DNA from: Paenimyroides marinum
GTDB lineage: Bacteria > Bacteroidota > Bacteroidia > Flavobacteriales > Flavobacteriaceae
Reading direction: 5' to 3'
DNA: 58,200 nucleotides
Assembly: GCF_900108395.1 (NCBI RefSeq)
Contig: NZ_FNXE01000018.1
Coordinates: 1 to 58,200 of the forward strand
The notes beneath the pieces are model-generated. The model had not been told where the DNA came from. It ran no database searches and saw only the letters and a list, made by a program, of their open reading frames with translations. Shown one piece after another: positions 1-8,064 of this stretch (position 1 is the stretch's first letter; every line of letters starts with the position of its first letter). Both the position numbers and the translations under genes were made by a program.

Positions 1-525
1 AAAGAGCCGGAGTATGCTATGTTTCGTTTCACGAGCATAAAAGGTTCGTGTTTAGCCGACACAAGGTTTTGAAAAATAAATACTACCCAACGGGTGGAGA
101 TTTTTTTTTCAAACTTGCTTGACCTTTTGGCGGTGTTAAGAACACGGAAATACCTTTGCTCTTGAAATGGGACAATAGTGCATACAGGCTTCTTTGAATA
201 AAATAAATGTGGAAGCCGAGAAAATTGCACTAGAAAATGGTCTGTTTTGAATTGAAATAATACTTCCAATTCGTCGGATTGATAAATGTTTTCTTAAGGT
301 GTGGTTCTCAAAACCACAGAACAGGGATTTTAAAAATATCTGAAAATGGGAATAGCGGAGAGGTTTTTTTTAAAAATTTCTGTTTCAGAAATAGCCGGAA
401 AGCTCTTTTACTGCGAGGATATTGCTATGGGAGGTAAATGTACTTTGGCTGCAAAAAGTACGGGCAAAAAAAAGCAGGATCGTCAAATCCTGCTTGCTAT
501 CATTTATTTTTTAATATTTTAATCC
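1..525. other. Structured non-coding end of the integrated element
   Basis: I see no convincing gene in these 525 bases. They hold several inverted repeats: an imperfect one at 14-39 (ATGC...GCAT enclosing TCGT-TTC-ACGA), TGTGGTT/AACCACA at 300-306 and 312-318, ATTTCTG/CAGAAAT at 376-382 and 386-392 (followed by a T run when read on the minus strand), and the terminator at 466-494. On the minus strand this would be the untranslated leader of whatever gene lies to the left, or a mobilisation or transfer-origin region of the element. Function is inferred from position only. Confidence 0.4.
466..494 (-). terminator. Intrinsic terminator after the small HTH gene
   Basis: AGCAGGAT at 473-480 pairs perfectly with ATCCTGCT at 487-494 across a six-base loop. 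Read on the minus strand it is followed by eight T residues (A run at 466-473). It lies about 30 bases after the stop codon of the minus-strand helix-turn-helix gene. Confidence 0.75.
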
Positions 526-801
526 CTAACTCCCATCAACACCATCCATTAGTTTCCGGATATCTTCATACCGATAATACATCAATCCACCGATTTTCGT
601 GAAGGGTAACGTTCCGTTTAGCCGAAGGTTTTGTAGTGTCCCCGCTGAAATCCCCAATAATTCTCGGATCTCGTAACTCTTGAGCCATTCCCGAGGCTCT
701 TTTTCGGCTTTTCTCGGATGTGGTCTATTTCTCCTGATTTCTTCAAGAAGTTCCTTTTTAAAGCTATCTAAGTCTTCTTTAGTGATAAGTTCTACTTTCA
801 T
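526..801 (-). CDS. Small helix-turn-helix DNA-binding protein (excisionase-like)
   Basis: A 91-residue basic protein. The N-terminal third is charged (KKELLEEIRRNR); residues about 38-85 look like the winged HTH_17 / MerR-like domain found in excisionases and in small regulators of Bacteroidota conjugative transposons (YEIRELLGISAGTLQNLR, then a wing with KIGGLMYYRYEDI). It lies 219 bp downstream of the integrase on the same strand, and a terminator follows it. Context and fold suggest a recombination directionality factor or a regulator of the element's excision. Which of these it is cannot be told from the sequence. No Shine-Dalgarno sequence is visible, which is normal in this phylum. Confidence 0.75.
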   Translation of the reverse strand: MKVELITKEDLDSFKKELLEEIRRNRPHPRKAEKEPREWLKSYEIRELLGISAGTLQNLRLNGTLPFTKIGGLMYYRYEDIRKLMDGVDGS

Positions 802-886
802 TTGCGCTGCTTTTTAATGTTTCTAAATTCTCTCCTCTAGAACAGAATTGATTTGTGGTCTTTTCTGTCTTTACGGATACAAATGA

Positions 887-1023
887 ACCTAAAAGTATCT
901 ACGAATTGATCAACATGGCAGTCAGTGGTTGCATTTGGCGTCCAAAGGCACACATATAGTATTACATCCATTAAAATTACAACCTTACCTCGTTTCATTT
1001 CAATAATGACCTAGAAGTATCTA
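887..1023. repeat. Direct repeat pair around the 3' end of the integrase gene
   Basis: The 15-mer ACCTAAAAGTATCTA at 887-901 recurs with one change as ACCTAGAAGTATCTA at 1009-1023. The second copy overlaps the integrase stop codon. The two copies are 122 bp apart and bracket the gap between the integrase and HTH genes. They may be binding sites for the HTH protein; this is inference. Confidence 0.5.
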
Positions 1024-2262
1024 ATCCTGGGAAGCCATTCTAACCTCTAACTTGTGCATATCCTCACTTAGCTTATGTTCCAACACCTTAGCATAAATTT
1101 GGGTGGTACGTATAGATGTATGGCCAAGCATTTTACTCACCGATTCAATTGGCACACCATTGCTTAATGTCACCGTTGTAGCAAAAGTATGCCTTGCGAG
1201 ATGGAACGTTAAATTTTTATTGATGCCGCAAATTTCTGCGATCTCTTTTAAATAACCGTTCATTCGCTGGTTGGATATGACAGGGAAGATCGTTCCATTC
1301 GCCTCAGCTACCGGATGCCCTCTGTACTTCTTAAGAAGATCTGAAGCCTCGGGCAGCAAAGGAACTCGAACCGTTGTATCGGTCTTTTGTCTTTTTGTCG
1401 TCAACCAATCTTTTCCGTCGATTCCTTTTGAAATATTTTCAGGGGTCAGGTTAAAAATGTCGATGTAAGCAAGACCTGTATAGCAACTAAAAATGAACAT
1501 GTCCGACACGGATTGCAGACGCTCTATTGAAAAGGATTTATTAAGCAAAACAGTTAGCTCCTCTTTTGACAAATGGCCTCTTTCTACCTTTTCAAACCGA
1601 AGTTTGTATTTGGCAAATGGATCCCTAACCAGCCAATCCATCGTAACAGCCAAATTGACCATCTTCCGCAAACGTTCCATATGTTTCATCACCCCATTAT
1701 TATTTATGGGCTTATGATGATCTTTAGGTTTGTAGTCATTAAGGAAGTTTTCAAAATCCAAAATGAACCGATAGTTCAGTTCATCCAACGGTATGTCTTT
1801 TTTTCCATATTTTTGTTTTATAAATTTTTGAATATAGGTTTCGGTGGTATAATAATTTTTCATGGTACCGGGGGCAAGCTTACTTACTGCCACTTGTTTA
1901 TGGTATTCCACTAGCTTTAGAAGAGTCATTGTTTCCTCTATGTCCTCGCCTAGGTAGACAGATTTAACCGCTTCAATGGTAACGGTTTTATTTTGCTGCA
2001 CCAACTGGTGATAACAATCGAAAATAAGGGAGCGTACCTGCTCCATGTGGCTGTTCAGCTTTACGATTTCTTGGCGTTTTCCTTTTGCTCTTCCTTTTAC
2101 TTCGTCCCAATTGTTGATCGATACTTTGCTTTTTAAGGAAATTTCAGTTCTACGGCCGTTTACTGTAATCCTTGCATAAACAGTGGCCATTTCATCTTTC
2201 TTGTTCTTGGGCAACCGTAACACGAATTGAATCCCAAAAGTGTTTTTACTCTTCATATCCAT
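1021..2262 (-). CDS. Site-specific tyrosine recombinase (integrase) of the Bacteroidota conjugative-transposon type
   Basis: A 413-residue phage-integrase-family protein. The first 110 residues are an arm-type DNA-binding domain (RITVNGRRTEISLK is typical), followed by a SAM-like core-binding domain (about 120-220) and a C-terminal catalytic domain. Catalytic residues visible are H354, R357 (HLAR), H381 (LGHTS) and the nucleophile Y390 (TTQIYA). The usual first arginine (TGLR in lambda-type enzymes) is replaced: the motif reads CYTGLAYIDIF. This matches IntDOT-type integrases, which are known to lack that arginine. The gene ends about 290 bp from a tRNA-Pro gene, the usual integration target arrangement. 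The start could also be the second ATG, two codons later. Confidence 0.92.
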   Translation of the reverse strand: MDMKSKNTFGIQFVLRLPKNKKDEMATVYARITVNGRRTEISLKSKVSINNWDEVKGRAKGKRQEIVKLNSHMEQVRSLIFDCYHQLVQQNKTVTIEAVKSVYLGEDIEETMTLLKLVEYHKQVAVSKLAPGTMKNYYTTETYIQKFIKQKYGKKDIPLDELNYRFILDFENFLNDYKPKDHHKPINNNGVMKHMERLRKMVNLAVTMDWLVRDPFAKYKLRFEKVERGHLSKEELTVLLNKSFSIERLQSVSDMFIFSCYTGLAYIDIFNLTPENISKGIDGKDWLTTKRQKTDTTVRVPLLPEASDLLKKYRGHPVAEANGTIFPVISNQRMNGYLKEIAEICGINKNLTFHLARHTFATTVTLSNGVPIESVSKMLGHTSIRTTQIYAKVLEHKLSEDMHKLEVRMASQD

Positions 2263-2405
2263 TTATTTTATGTTCAACTGATACACTTTAGTGCAGTTCT
2301 CTCAATCCAACTATTGGATATGATGCAGTAAAGAAGTCAAACAATAATAAATAGCATCAAAATAAATGTTGTAAATAAATGATTTACAGTTATTTATAAG
2401 CTATT

Positions 2406-2450
2406 CGGTGAGTAAATATAAAACTTAAAAAGACTCACCGTTTAACTCAC
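2406..2450. repeat. Inverted plus direct repeats between integrase and tRNA (candidate integrase arm sites)
   Basis: CGGTGAGT at 2406-2413 is a perfect inverted copy of ACTCACCG at 2433-2440, and ACTCAC appears a third time at 2445-2450. They lie between the integrase start and the tRNA 3' end, where attachment-site arm sequences of tRNA-targeted elements normally sit. The role is inferred from this position. Confidence 0.45.
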
Positions 2451-2496
2451 ATTTAGATTGATATTTATTGGGGTTTCCTGATATAATATAAAACAA

Positions 2497-2530
2497 AAAA
2501 CCCTCAAATTCATAGAATTTGAGGGTTTTT
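2497..2530. terminator. Bidirectional intrinsic terminator downstream of tRNA-Pro
   Basis: CCCTCAAATT (2501-2510) and AATTTGAGGG (2516-2525) form a perfect 10-bp stem with a five-base loop, flanked by an A run and a T run. It lies 24 bases past the tRNA 3' end in the direction of tRNA transcription. Confidence 0.85.
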
Positions 2531-2553
2531 GACCTTACTTAGTGTAAGTGTTG

Positions 2554-2628
2554 TCGGGGTGGCAGGATTCGAACCTGCGACCTCCTGGTCCCAAACCAGG
2601 CGCGATGACCGGGCTACGCTACACCCCG
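2554..2628 (-). tRNA. tRNA-Pro (anticodon TGG)
   Basis: Read on the minus strand, the 75-nt cloverleaf has acceptor stem CGGGGTG/CACCCCG, discriminator A, T-arm with GGTTCGAATCC, and the anticodon arm CCTGG-TTTGGGA-CCAGG, which places TGG at positions 34-36. CCA is not encoded, as is common in this phylum. The 3' end points toward the integrase gene, the normal geometry for an element inserted at a tRNA 3' end. It decodes proline CCN codons. Confidence 0.97.
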
Positions 2629-2649
2629 AATAATCTTTAATTGCGAGTG

Positions 2650-2680
2650 CAAATGTAATTGTTTTTTTGTTTTGTATCAA
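2650..2680 (-). promoter_or_regulatory. Promoter of tRNA-Pro
   Basis: On the minus strand TTG (2678-2680), a 20-base spacer and TACATTTG (2650-2657) match the Bacteroidota consensus exactly. They sit 22 bases before the tRNA 5' end. Confidence 0.7.
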
Positions 2681-2783
2681 TTTTTTTGAGCTATTTTTTT
2701 TAAAATTACTTCGTAATAGAATCAATTGATTATATTATAGATATTTAAAAGAATACTTTCTTTTATATCCATTCATAAATACA

Positions 2784-2791
2784 TATTTTTG
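2784..2791 (+). promoter_or_regulatory. Likely -7 box of the trxB promoter
   Basis: TATTTTTG matches TAnnTTTG and lies 24 bases before the trxB start codon. No clean TTG is present at the -33 position. Confidence 0.4.
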
Positions 2792-2815
2792 TAAACCTAA
2801 ATTAGAATAATAAAT

Positions 2816-3757
2816 ATGTCAACAATAGAAACAGTGAAGTGCCTAATTATAGGTTCTGGACCGGCGGGTTATACCGCAGCAATTTATGCAGCTCGTGCAA
2901 ATATGAATCCGGTATTGTATCAGGGAATGCAGCCGGGCGGACAATTAACTACTACAAATGAAGTAGAAAATTTTCCGGGTTATCCGGATGGGGTAACAGG
3001 GCCTGAAATGATGCAGCAGTTACAGGCACAGTCTAAGCGTTTTGGAGCAGATATTCGGGATGGTTATGCTACAAAAGTTGATTTATCAGGAGAGATTAAA
3101 AAAGTGTGGATTAATGATACAATAGAAATTCATGCGAAAACAGTAATTATTTCAACGGGAGCAACAGCAAAATACTTGGGAATTCCATCAGAACAACATT
3201 ATTTACAAATGGGTGGCGGTGTTTCAGCTTGTGCTGTATGCGATGGTTTTTTCTATCGTAATCAGGAAGTAATTATTGTAGGGGCAGGTGATTCGGCTTG
3301 TGAAGAGGCTCATTACTTATCTCATTTATGTAAAAAAGTAACGATGTTGGTACGTTCGGAAAATTTCCGAGCTTCAAAAATTATGGAAGAACGTGTTAAA
3401 AATACTCCGAATATCGAAATTTTGATGAATACCGAAATTGACGAAGTTTTAGGTGATGGACAAATTGTAAGCGGAGTTAGGGTAGTGAATAATAAAACCG
3501 GAGAAAAGAAAGAAATTGCTGTAACCGGAGTTTTTGTAGCTATTGGGCATAAGCCTAATACAGATATATTTGCAGGTCAGTTAACCATGGATGAAACCGG
3601 TTATTTAATTACTGAAGGCAAAACTTCAAAAACCAATATTCCGGGCGTTTTTGCATGTGGCGATGTGCAGGATAAAGATTACCGCCAGGCAATTACCGCA
3701 GCCGGTTCGGGGTGTATTGCCGCTTTAGATGCCGAGCGTTATCTGGCAAGTTTATAA
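2816..3757 (+). CDS. trxB: Thioredoxin reductase
   Basis: A 313-residue FAD/NADPH flavoprotein that reduces thioredoxin in the cytoplasm. The FAD-binding motif GSGPAGYTAAIYAARA lies near residue 13, the redox-active pair is C139/C142 (CAVCDGFFY), the NADPH-binding motif GAGDSACEE follows near residue 157, and the C-terminal FAD motif FACGDVQDKDYRQAITAAGSG is intact. Length is normal for low-molecular-weight TrxR. A weak hairpin at 3765-3786 separates it from the ABC gene 32 bp downstream, so co-transcription is possible but not certain. Confidence 0.97.
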   Translation: MSTIETVKCLIIGSGPAGYTAAIYAARANMNPVLYQGMQPGGQLTTTNEVENFPGYPDGVTGPEMMQQLQAQSKRFGADIRDGYATKVDLSGEIKKVWINDTIEIHAKTVIISTGATAKYLGIPSEQHYLQMGGGVSACAVCDGFFYRNQEVIIVGAGDSACEEAHYLSHLCKKVTMLVRSENFRASKIMEERVKNTPNIEILMNTEIDEVLGDGQIVSGVRVVNNKTGEKKEIAVTGVFVAIGHKPNTDIFAGQLTMDETGYLITEGKTSKTNIPGVFACGDVQDKDYRQAITAAGSGCIAALDAERYLASL

Positions 3758-3764
3758 TTTAATC

Positions 3765-3786
3765 AAGCGGCTTAGGTCGCTTTTTA
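3765..3786 (+). terminator. Weak terminator after trxB
   Basis: AAGCGGC (3765-3771) pairs with GTCGCTT (3776-3782), including one G-T pair, around a TTAG loop. It is followed by a short T stretch just before the ABC gene start, so it may only partly stop transcription. Confidence 0.5.
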
Positions 3787-3789
3787 TTT

Positions 3790-4719
3790 ATGCTGAAAAT
3801 AAATCAATTGTCATTTTCTTATGCCACAAAACCTGTTTTAACTGATATAAATTTTCAACTTAAAGCCGGGAACTCGTATGCCTTGATAGGTGCCAGCGGA
3901 AGCGGTAAATCTACCTTGTTAAAGTTAATGTATGGATTGCTTGATGCTGATTCCGGAACTGTTTTCTGGAATGATGAACAAATTTTAGGACCTGCTTATC
4001 ACTTGGTTCCGGGAATGGATTTTATGAAATATCTGGCACAAGATTTTGATTTGATGCCTTTTGTTTCGGTTGAAGAAAATGTGGGTAGGTTTTTGTCGAA
4101 TTTTTATCTTAAAGAAAAAAGAGAACGAATCAACGAATTATTAACTTTGGTTGGAATGAACGAATTTTCTAAAATCAAAGCTAAGTTTTTAAGTGGCGGA
4201 CAAATGCAGCGAACCGCTTTGGCAAAAGTTTTAGCATTAGAACCCAAAGTTTTACTACTTGATGAACCTTTTTCGCATATTGATTATCATCAAAAGACTA
4301 AATTGGCACAGCATGTTTTTGCGTATTGTAAAGAAAAAGGAATAACCGTTCTTTATACATCGCATACACCCGAGGAAATTTTGATGTTTTCTGATGAAGT
4401 GATTGTTATGAAAAACGGTAGTATCATTGAAAAAAAGACACCACAGAATATTTACGAAAACCCTAAAAACGAATACATTGCCCGTTTAACAGGAGAAGTG
4501 AATGTAATTCCCGCAAATTATATGAAAAATGAAAATGATCTTTTACTTCGTCCAGATCAATTAAAGGTTGTTGATAATGGTTATGAAGCCGAAGTTTTAC
4601 AGGTGTATTATATTGGAAAAAATTATCTTTTAAAAATACGTTTTAAGGATCTTATTCTGTTTATTGAATCAAATAAAAAGCATTCAGGTAAAATAAAATT
4701 TGAGATGATTAAATCATAA
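3790..4719 (+). CDS. ABC transporter ATP-binding protein (orphan)
   Basis: A 309-residue nucleotide-binding subunit. Walker A is GASGSGKST at residues 34-42, the ABC signature LSGGQMQRTALAKVLA lies near 134, and Walker B VLLLDEPF lies near 155. The last 80 or so residues after GEVNVIPANY resemble the TOBE-like tail of iron, sulfate or polyamine importers (LLLRPDQLKV). No permease or binding protein gene is adjacent, so the substrate is unknown and partners must be encoded elsewhere. It converges with dgt, and a hairpin lies between them. Confidence 0.9.
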   Translation: MLKINQLSFSYATKPVLTDINFQLKAGNSYALIGASGSGKSTLLKLMYGLLDADSGTVFWNDEQILGPAYHLVPGMDFMKYLAQDFDLMPFVSVEENVGRFLSNFYLKEKRERINELLTLVGMNEFSKIKAKFLSGGQMQRTALAKVLALEPKVLLLDEPFSHIDYHQKTKLAQHVFAYCKEKGITVLYTSHTPEEILMFSDEVIVMKNGSIIEKKTPQNIYENPKNEYIARLTGEVNVIPANYMKNENDLLLRPDQLKVVDNGYEAEVLQVYYIGKNYLLKIRFKDLILFIESNKKHSGKIKFEMIKS

Positions 4720-4735
4720 ATGTTGCAATAAATAA

Positions 4736-4771
4736 AACCTGCATGATTACTGAAAAATTATGCAGGCTTTG
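4736..4771. terminator. Hairpin between convergent ABC and dgt genes
   Basis: CCTGCAT (4738-4744) and ATGCAGG (4760-4766) form a 7-bp stem with a 15-base loop, with A-rich and T-rich flanks. It is probably a shared terminator. Confidence 0.55.
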
Positions 4772-4780
4772 ATTTGTAAT

Positions 4781-6127
4781 TTATCTCCCCACAATAGAAT
4801 GATACAACGCCAATGCTTTACCGTCTGTTAATAATGAAATAAAACGACAAATATTTAATAAGCGTAAATACAAACTTTCATTTTCGGTTTGGTATTGTTC
4901 CGGTAAAAGTTTCAAAATCAATTCATCATAATGTGTTGCTTTACCGTTGAATTTATTATTAGCGGCGGCAATAAACTTTTCTAACAGTGTGTGCAAAACT
5001 TTATAGCCTACCACTTCTTTTTCAACCACTTCTTTACTTTCGTACACATTAGAAATGCTGATGGTAATAATATCTTTCATTTGTGCCACATAAGCACATT
5101 TATCGGTTAATGCAAACGGAAAATTCCCTTTCATGATTTCTTCTTCGTTTTCCATAAACACACGCACCACATCATTAATTAAACTGCCAATTGCCAATGC
5201 GCGCAAATAACTTACTCGCTCAGATTTGGTTTGAAGCTGGGCATATTTTACTGAATTGATGTTGTTTTTTACAATTTTAATAAGGAATTCCAAAGCGTGT
5301 TCTTCCGGGATCCAGCCTAAATTAATACCGTCTTCAAAATCAATGATGGTATAGCAAATATCATCTGCAGCTTCAACCAGATAGGTTAACGGATGGCGCA
5401 AATACCGCAATCGTTCACCTTCTCTTTTTATCAATCCCAAGGTGTTTGCCACATCTACAAAACCGGATTTATCTGCCTGAAAAAAACCGTATTTTTTGTC
5501 GGAAATATCGTTGGTTGGCTTTTTAGGCAGACTTTCTTTCGGGTATTTCATAAACGCCCCCAAAGTTGCATACGAAATTCGTAAACCGCCTTCAGCACCC
5601 GGACGCGAATCGGTCAATATGTGAAAACCGTTGGCATTTCCTTCAAAATCAATCAAATCCTGCCATTGTGCCGGTTCTAAATCCAATCGGAATTTTTCGC
5701 CCGCACCGTGCTTAAAAAAATCGCCTATGGCTTTTTCGCCCGAATGTCCAAACGGAGGGTTTCCAATATCGTGACACAAACAAGCTGCCGCTACAATGGC
5801 TCCGAAATCATTAATGGTATAACCTAAATCTGTTAATTCGGGATATTTTCCAATAATCTGTGCACCAGCCAATCGACCGATAGATCGACCTACAACCGAA
5901 ACTTCTAAACTGTGCGTTAAGCGCGTGTGAACAAAATCGGTTTTTGAAAGCGGAATCACCTGTGTTTTGTCTTGCAGACTGCGAAACGCATTAGAAAAAA
6001 TAATACGGTCGTAATCTACTTCAAATCCCACGCGCGAAGGGTTTTCGTCTTTACGCTCACGAATGTGGTTATCACCAAATTTTTTTAAAGACAACAACTG
6101 TTGCCAATTCATTATATTGTTTGCCAT
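4781..6127 (-). CDS. dgt: dGTPase-family deoxynucleoside triphosphate triphosphohydrolase
   Basis: A 448-residue HD-domain enzyme expected to cleave dNTPs to deoxynucleosides and tripolyphosphate. The HD metal site is visible as H72 (RLTHSLEVS), H119-D120 (CLCHDIGNPPFGH) and a distal aspartate in AADDICYTIID. It is the last gene of a three-gene operon: its ATG begins one base after the stop of the AAA+ ATPase gene. Such enzymes control dNTP pools, and some are known to limit phage replication; which applies here is not shown. A second ATG five codons later is an alternative start. Confidence 0.93.
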   Translation of the reverse strand: MANNIMNWQQLLSLKKFGDNHIRERKDENPSRVGFEVDYDRIIFSNAFRSLQDKTQVIPLSKTDFVHTRLTHSLEVSVVGRSIGRLAGAQIIGKYPELTDLGYTINDFGAIVAAACLCHDIGNPPFGHSGEKAIGDFFKHGAGEKFRLDLEPAQWQDLIDFEGNANGFHILTDSRPGAEGGLRISYATLGAFMKYPKESLPKKPTNDISDKKYGFFQADKSGFVDVANTLGLIKREGERLRYLRHPLTYLVEAADDICYTIIDFEDGINLGWIPEEHALEFLIKIVKNNINSVKYAQLQTKSERVSYLRALAIGSLINDVVRVFMENEEEIMKGNFPFALTDKCAYVAQMKDIITISISNVYESKEVVEKEVVGYKVLHTLLEKFIAAANNKFNGKATHYDELILKLLPEQYQTENESLYLRLLNICRFISLLTDGKALALYHSIVGR

Positions 6128-6128
6128 T

Positions 6129-6824
6129 TTAAGACAATTGTTCGTTTATAATATTTTGTTTTACCTGTTTGTAGAAAAAATCTTTGGCTTCGGCATACGA
6201 CACCTGATATTTTCTGTTGTCAGGATGATATTTTTCGGGAATGGGAATTTGTAAGGTATCATAGAAATCATCTAACAAATCATTGGCGGGTTTTTCGTAA
6301 GCAATCTGCCATTCAAAACGTCGCTTTAACGCTTCGTCAATCATTTGGATTTGGTTGGTTGCTGCTATTAAAATAGATTTCTGCGGAAAGTAATCCATCA
6401 GTTGAATAATGGCGTTAACCACCCGTTTCATTTCTGAATTATCTTTGTTATCATAATCGCGGATTTGTCCCAATGAATCAAATTCATCTAATAACAAAAC
6501 CATACTTTCGTATTGTGACTCTTTAAATAAAGCATCTAAATTTTTTGCCGTTTCACCTAATTTTGACGAGATAATGGTTGCCAGATTCACAATCATCAGT
6601 TTTTTGTTTAAATGATTGGCAATTACTTTAGCGGTCATTGTTTTTCCGGTACCGCTGTCGCCATACAGCAACAATTTGTTCGATACGGGAATTTTGTATT
6701 CATCAAACAAATGCTTAAACTGTTGTTCGTGTAAAAAAGTCATTAAATGACTTTTGATTTCGGGCGAAGCGATAAAATCTTCAAACGAAACCTTGCTTCG
6801 GTCTATGTAATAAAAATTACTCAT
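6129..6824 (-). CDS. AAA+ ATPase (small, single domain)
   Basis: A 231-residue protein that is essentially one AAA+ module. Walker A is GDSGTGKT (55-62), Walker B LLLDEFD (DE at 113-114), sensor 1 IAATN (N157), and an arginine-finger segment ALKRRFEW follows (168-169). It looks like the ATPase core of FtsH- or Cdc48-type machines but has no protease or substrate domain. Its start overlaps the MFS stop by one base (TAATG), so translation is coupled. The partner or substrate is unknown. Being between a transporter and a dNTPase gives no firm clue. Confidence 0.85.
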   Translation of the reverse strand: MSNFYYIDRSKVSFEDFIASPEIKSHLMTFLHEQQFKHLFDEYKIPVSNKLLLYGDSGTGKTMTAKVIANHLNKKLMIVNLATIISSKLGETAKNLDALFKESQYESMVLLLDEFDSLGQIRDYDNKDNSEMKRVVNAIIQLMDYFPQKSILIAATNQIQMIDEALKRRFEWQIAYEKPANDLLDDFYDTLQIPIPEKYHPDNRKYQVSYAEAKDFFYKQVKQNIINEQLS

Positions 6825-8041
6825 TATATAGATTGTGTTTTCTTTAAGCTGTTATATGCAAAAATTAAGGCGGCGAACATTAAAAATGCTGCCAAAATAA
6901 AAGGTGCCCCAGGAAATTTAAACGGCGCATCGTCATGTGTAAAGTAATAAAAAATACTTGTCATTACCAAAGGTCCAAAAGTTGCCGTGGCACTGTTTAA
7001 ACTTGCTAAGGTTCCCTGAATTTGCCCTTGTTCGTTTGACGGTACATGATTTGTAATTTCTGATTGAATTGCCGGACCTGCCAATCCGCCCATGCAATAC
7101 GGAATTAAAAATACGAAAATCATCCATTCTTGAGTTGCCACTGCAATTAAAAACTGACCGATGGCATTTAGAAAAAATCCTGTTAAAATGCTTTTTCCGT
7201 TACCTATTTTAGGGTTGATGTATCGAACCAAACCACCTTGAACAATGGCAACCAATAAACCAACAACGCCCAGAGATATTCCTACCATTCGTTCGTCCCA
7301 ATGGTATCGGTACATGGTATAAAAACTCCAGTTTCCGTTTACTGCGTGCGATGCAAAATACATAAAAAACATGGCGGTTACCAAACCAATAATATTCGGA
7401 AATTTCTTTAAACGGGATAATGCTCCAATGGGATTTGCCGCTTTCCATTCAAATATTCTGCGTTTTTCAGGTTTTAACGATTCCGGCAGCACAAAATATC
7501 CATAAATAAAGTTTACAAAACACAGAACTGCGGCGGCATAAAAAGGCACACGTGAACCATATTGCCCCAACAAACCGCCAATTACGGGGCCAATAATAAA
7601 GCCAATACCAAAGGCGGCGCCTACTAATCCAAAATTCTTGGCTTTGTTTTGGGGTGTGCTTACATCAGAAATATATGCCATTGCGGTAGAAATACTTGCT
7701 CCGGTGATTCCGGCAATGATTCGACCTGCAAACAACCACGGAACATTGGGTGCCATTGCCAAAACCAAATAATCGATTGCAAATGCCATTAAAGAAATCA
7801 ATAAAACAGGTCTTCTACCGTATTTGTCAGACAGGCTGCCCATTAACGGGGCACACAAAAATTGCGTAAAGGCATAGGCAAATGCCAACCAACCACCTAA
7901 TTGAGCGGCTTCGCTGATATCAGAATGATTTAATTCTTGTAACAACTTTGGAATGACCGGGATAATAATCCCAATGCCTATAATATCAATCAGCATGGTA
8001 ATGAAAATAAAACCAATTGCCGCCGATTTTTTTGAACTCAT
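6824..8041 (-). CDS. MFS drug/proton antiporter, TetA-like
   Basis: A 405-residue integral membrane protein with about 12 hydrophobic helices. The MFS motif A between helices 2 and 3 reads GSLSDKYGRRPVLL, and a proline- and glycine-rich stretch in helix 5 (GIGFIIGPVIGG) is typical of antiporter motif C. Among MFS groups it most resembles the TetA/TCR sugar- and drug-efflux family. Sequence alone does not justify predicting tetracycline resistance. It is the first gene of the MFS / AAA+ / dgt operon and has its own promoter just after the sucAB terminator. Confidence 0.88.
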   Translation of the reverse strand: MSSKKSAAIGFIFITMLIDIIGIGIIIPVIPKLLQELNHSDISEAAQLGGWLAFAYAFTQFLCAPLMGSLSDKYGRRPVLLISLMAFAIDYLVLAMAPNVPWLFAGRIIAGITGASISTAMAYISDVSTPQNKAKNFGLVGAAFGIGFIIGPVIGGLLGQYGSRVPFYAAAVLCFVNFIYGYFVLPESLKPEKRRIFEWKAANPIGALSRLKKFPNIIGLVTAMFFMYFASHAVNGNWSFYTMYRYHWDERMVGISLGVVGLLVAIVQGGLVRYINPKIGNGKSILTGFFLNAIGQFLIAVATQEWMIFVFLIPYCMGGLAGPAIQSEITNHVPSNEQGQIQGTLASLNSATATFGPLVMTSIFYYFTHDDAPFKFPGAPFILAAFLMFAALIFAYNSLKKTQSI

Positions 8042-8064
8042 AAGTATTTTTGAATTAGAAAAAA

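Noticed and set aside
1271..1914. Plus-strand open frames opposite the integrase gene
   Set aside because: They lie entirely antisense to a well-supported integrase gene and their products show no motif.
1..2553. Second attachment site (repeat of the tRNA 3' end) inside the window
   Set aside because: I looked for a repeat of the tRNA 3' segment in the left region and saw none; if present it must lie further left.
2510..2725. Minus-strand open frame of 71 codons covering the tRNA
   Set aside because: It consists of the tRNA-Pro gene, its promoter and its terminator read as protein; there is no independent coding evidence.
6824..8041. Tetracycline resistance determinant
   Set aside because: The protein is TetA-like only at the level of the MFS family; many such proteins in this phylum are housekeeping exporters of unknown substrate.
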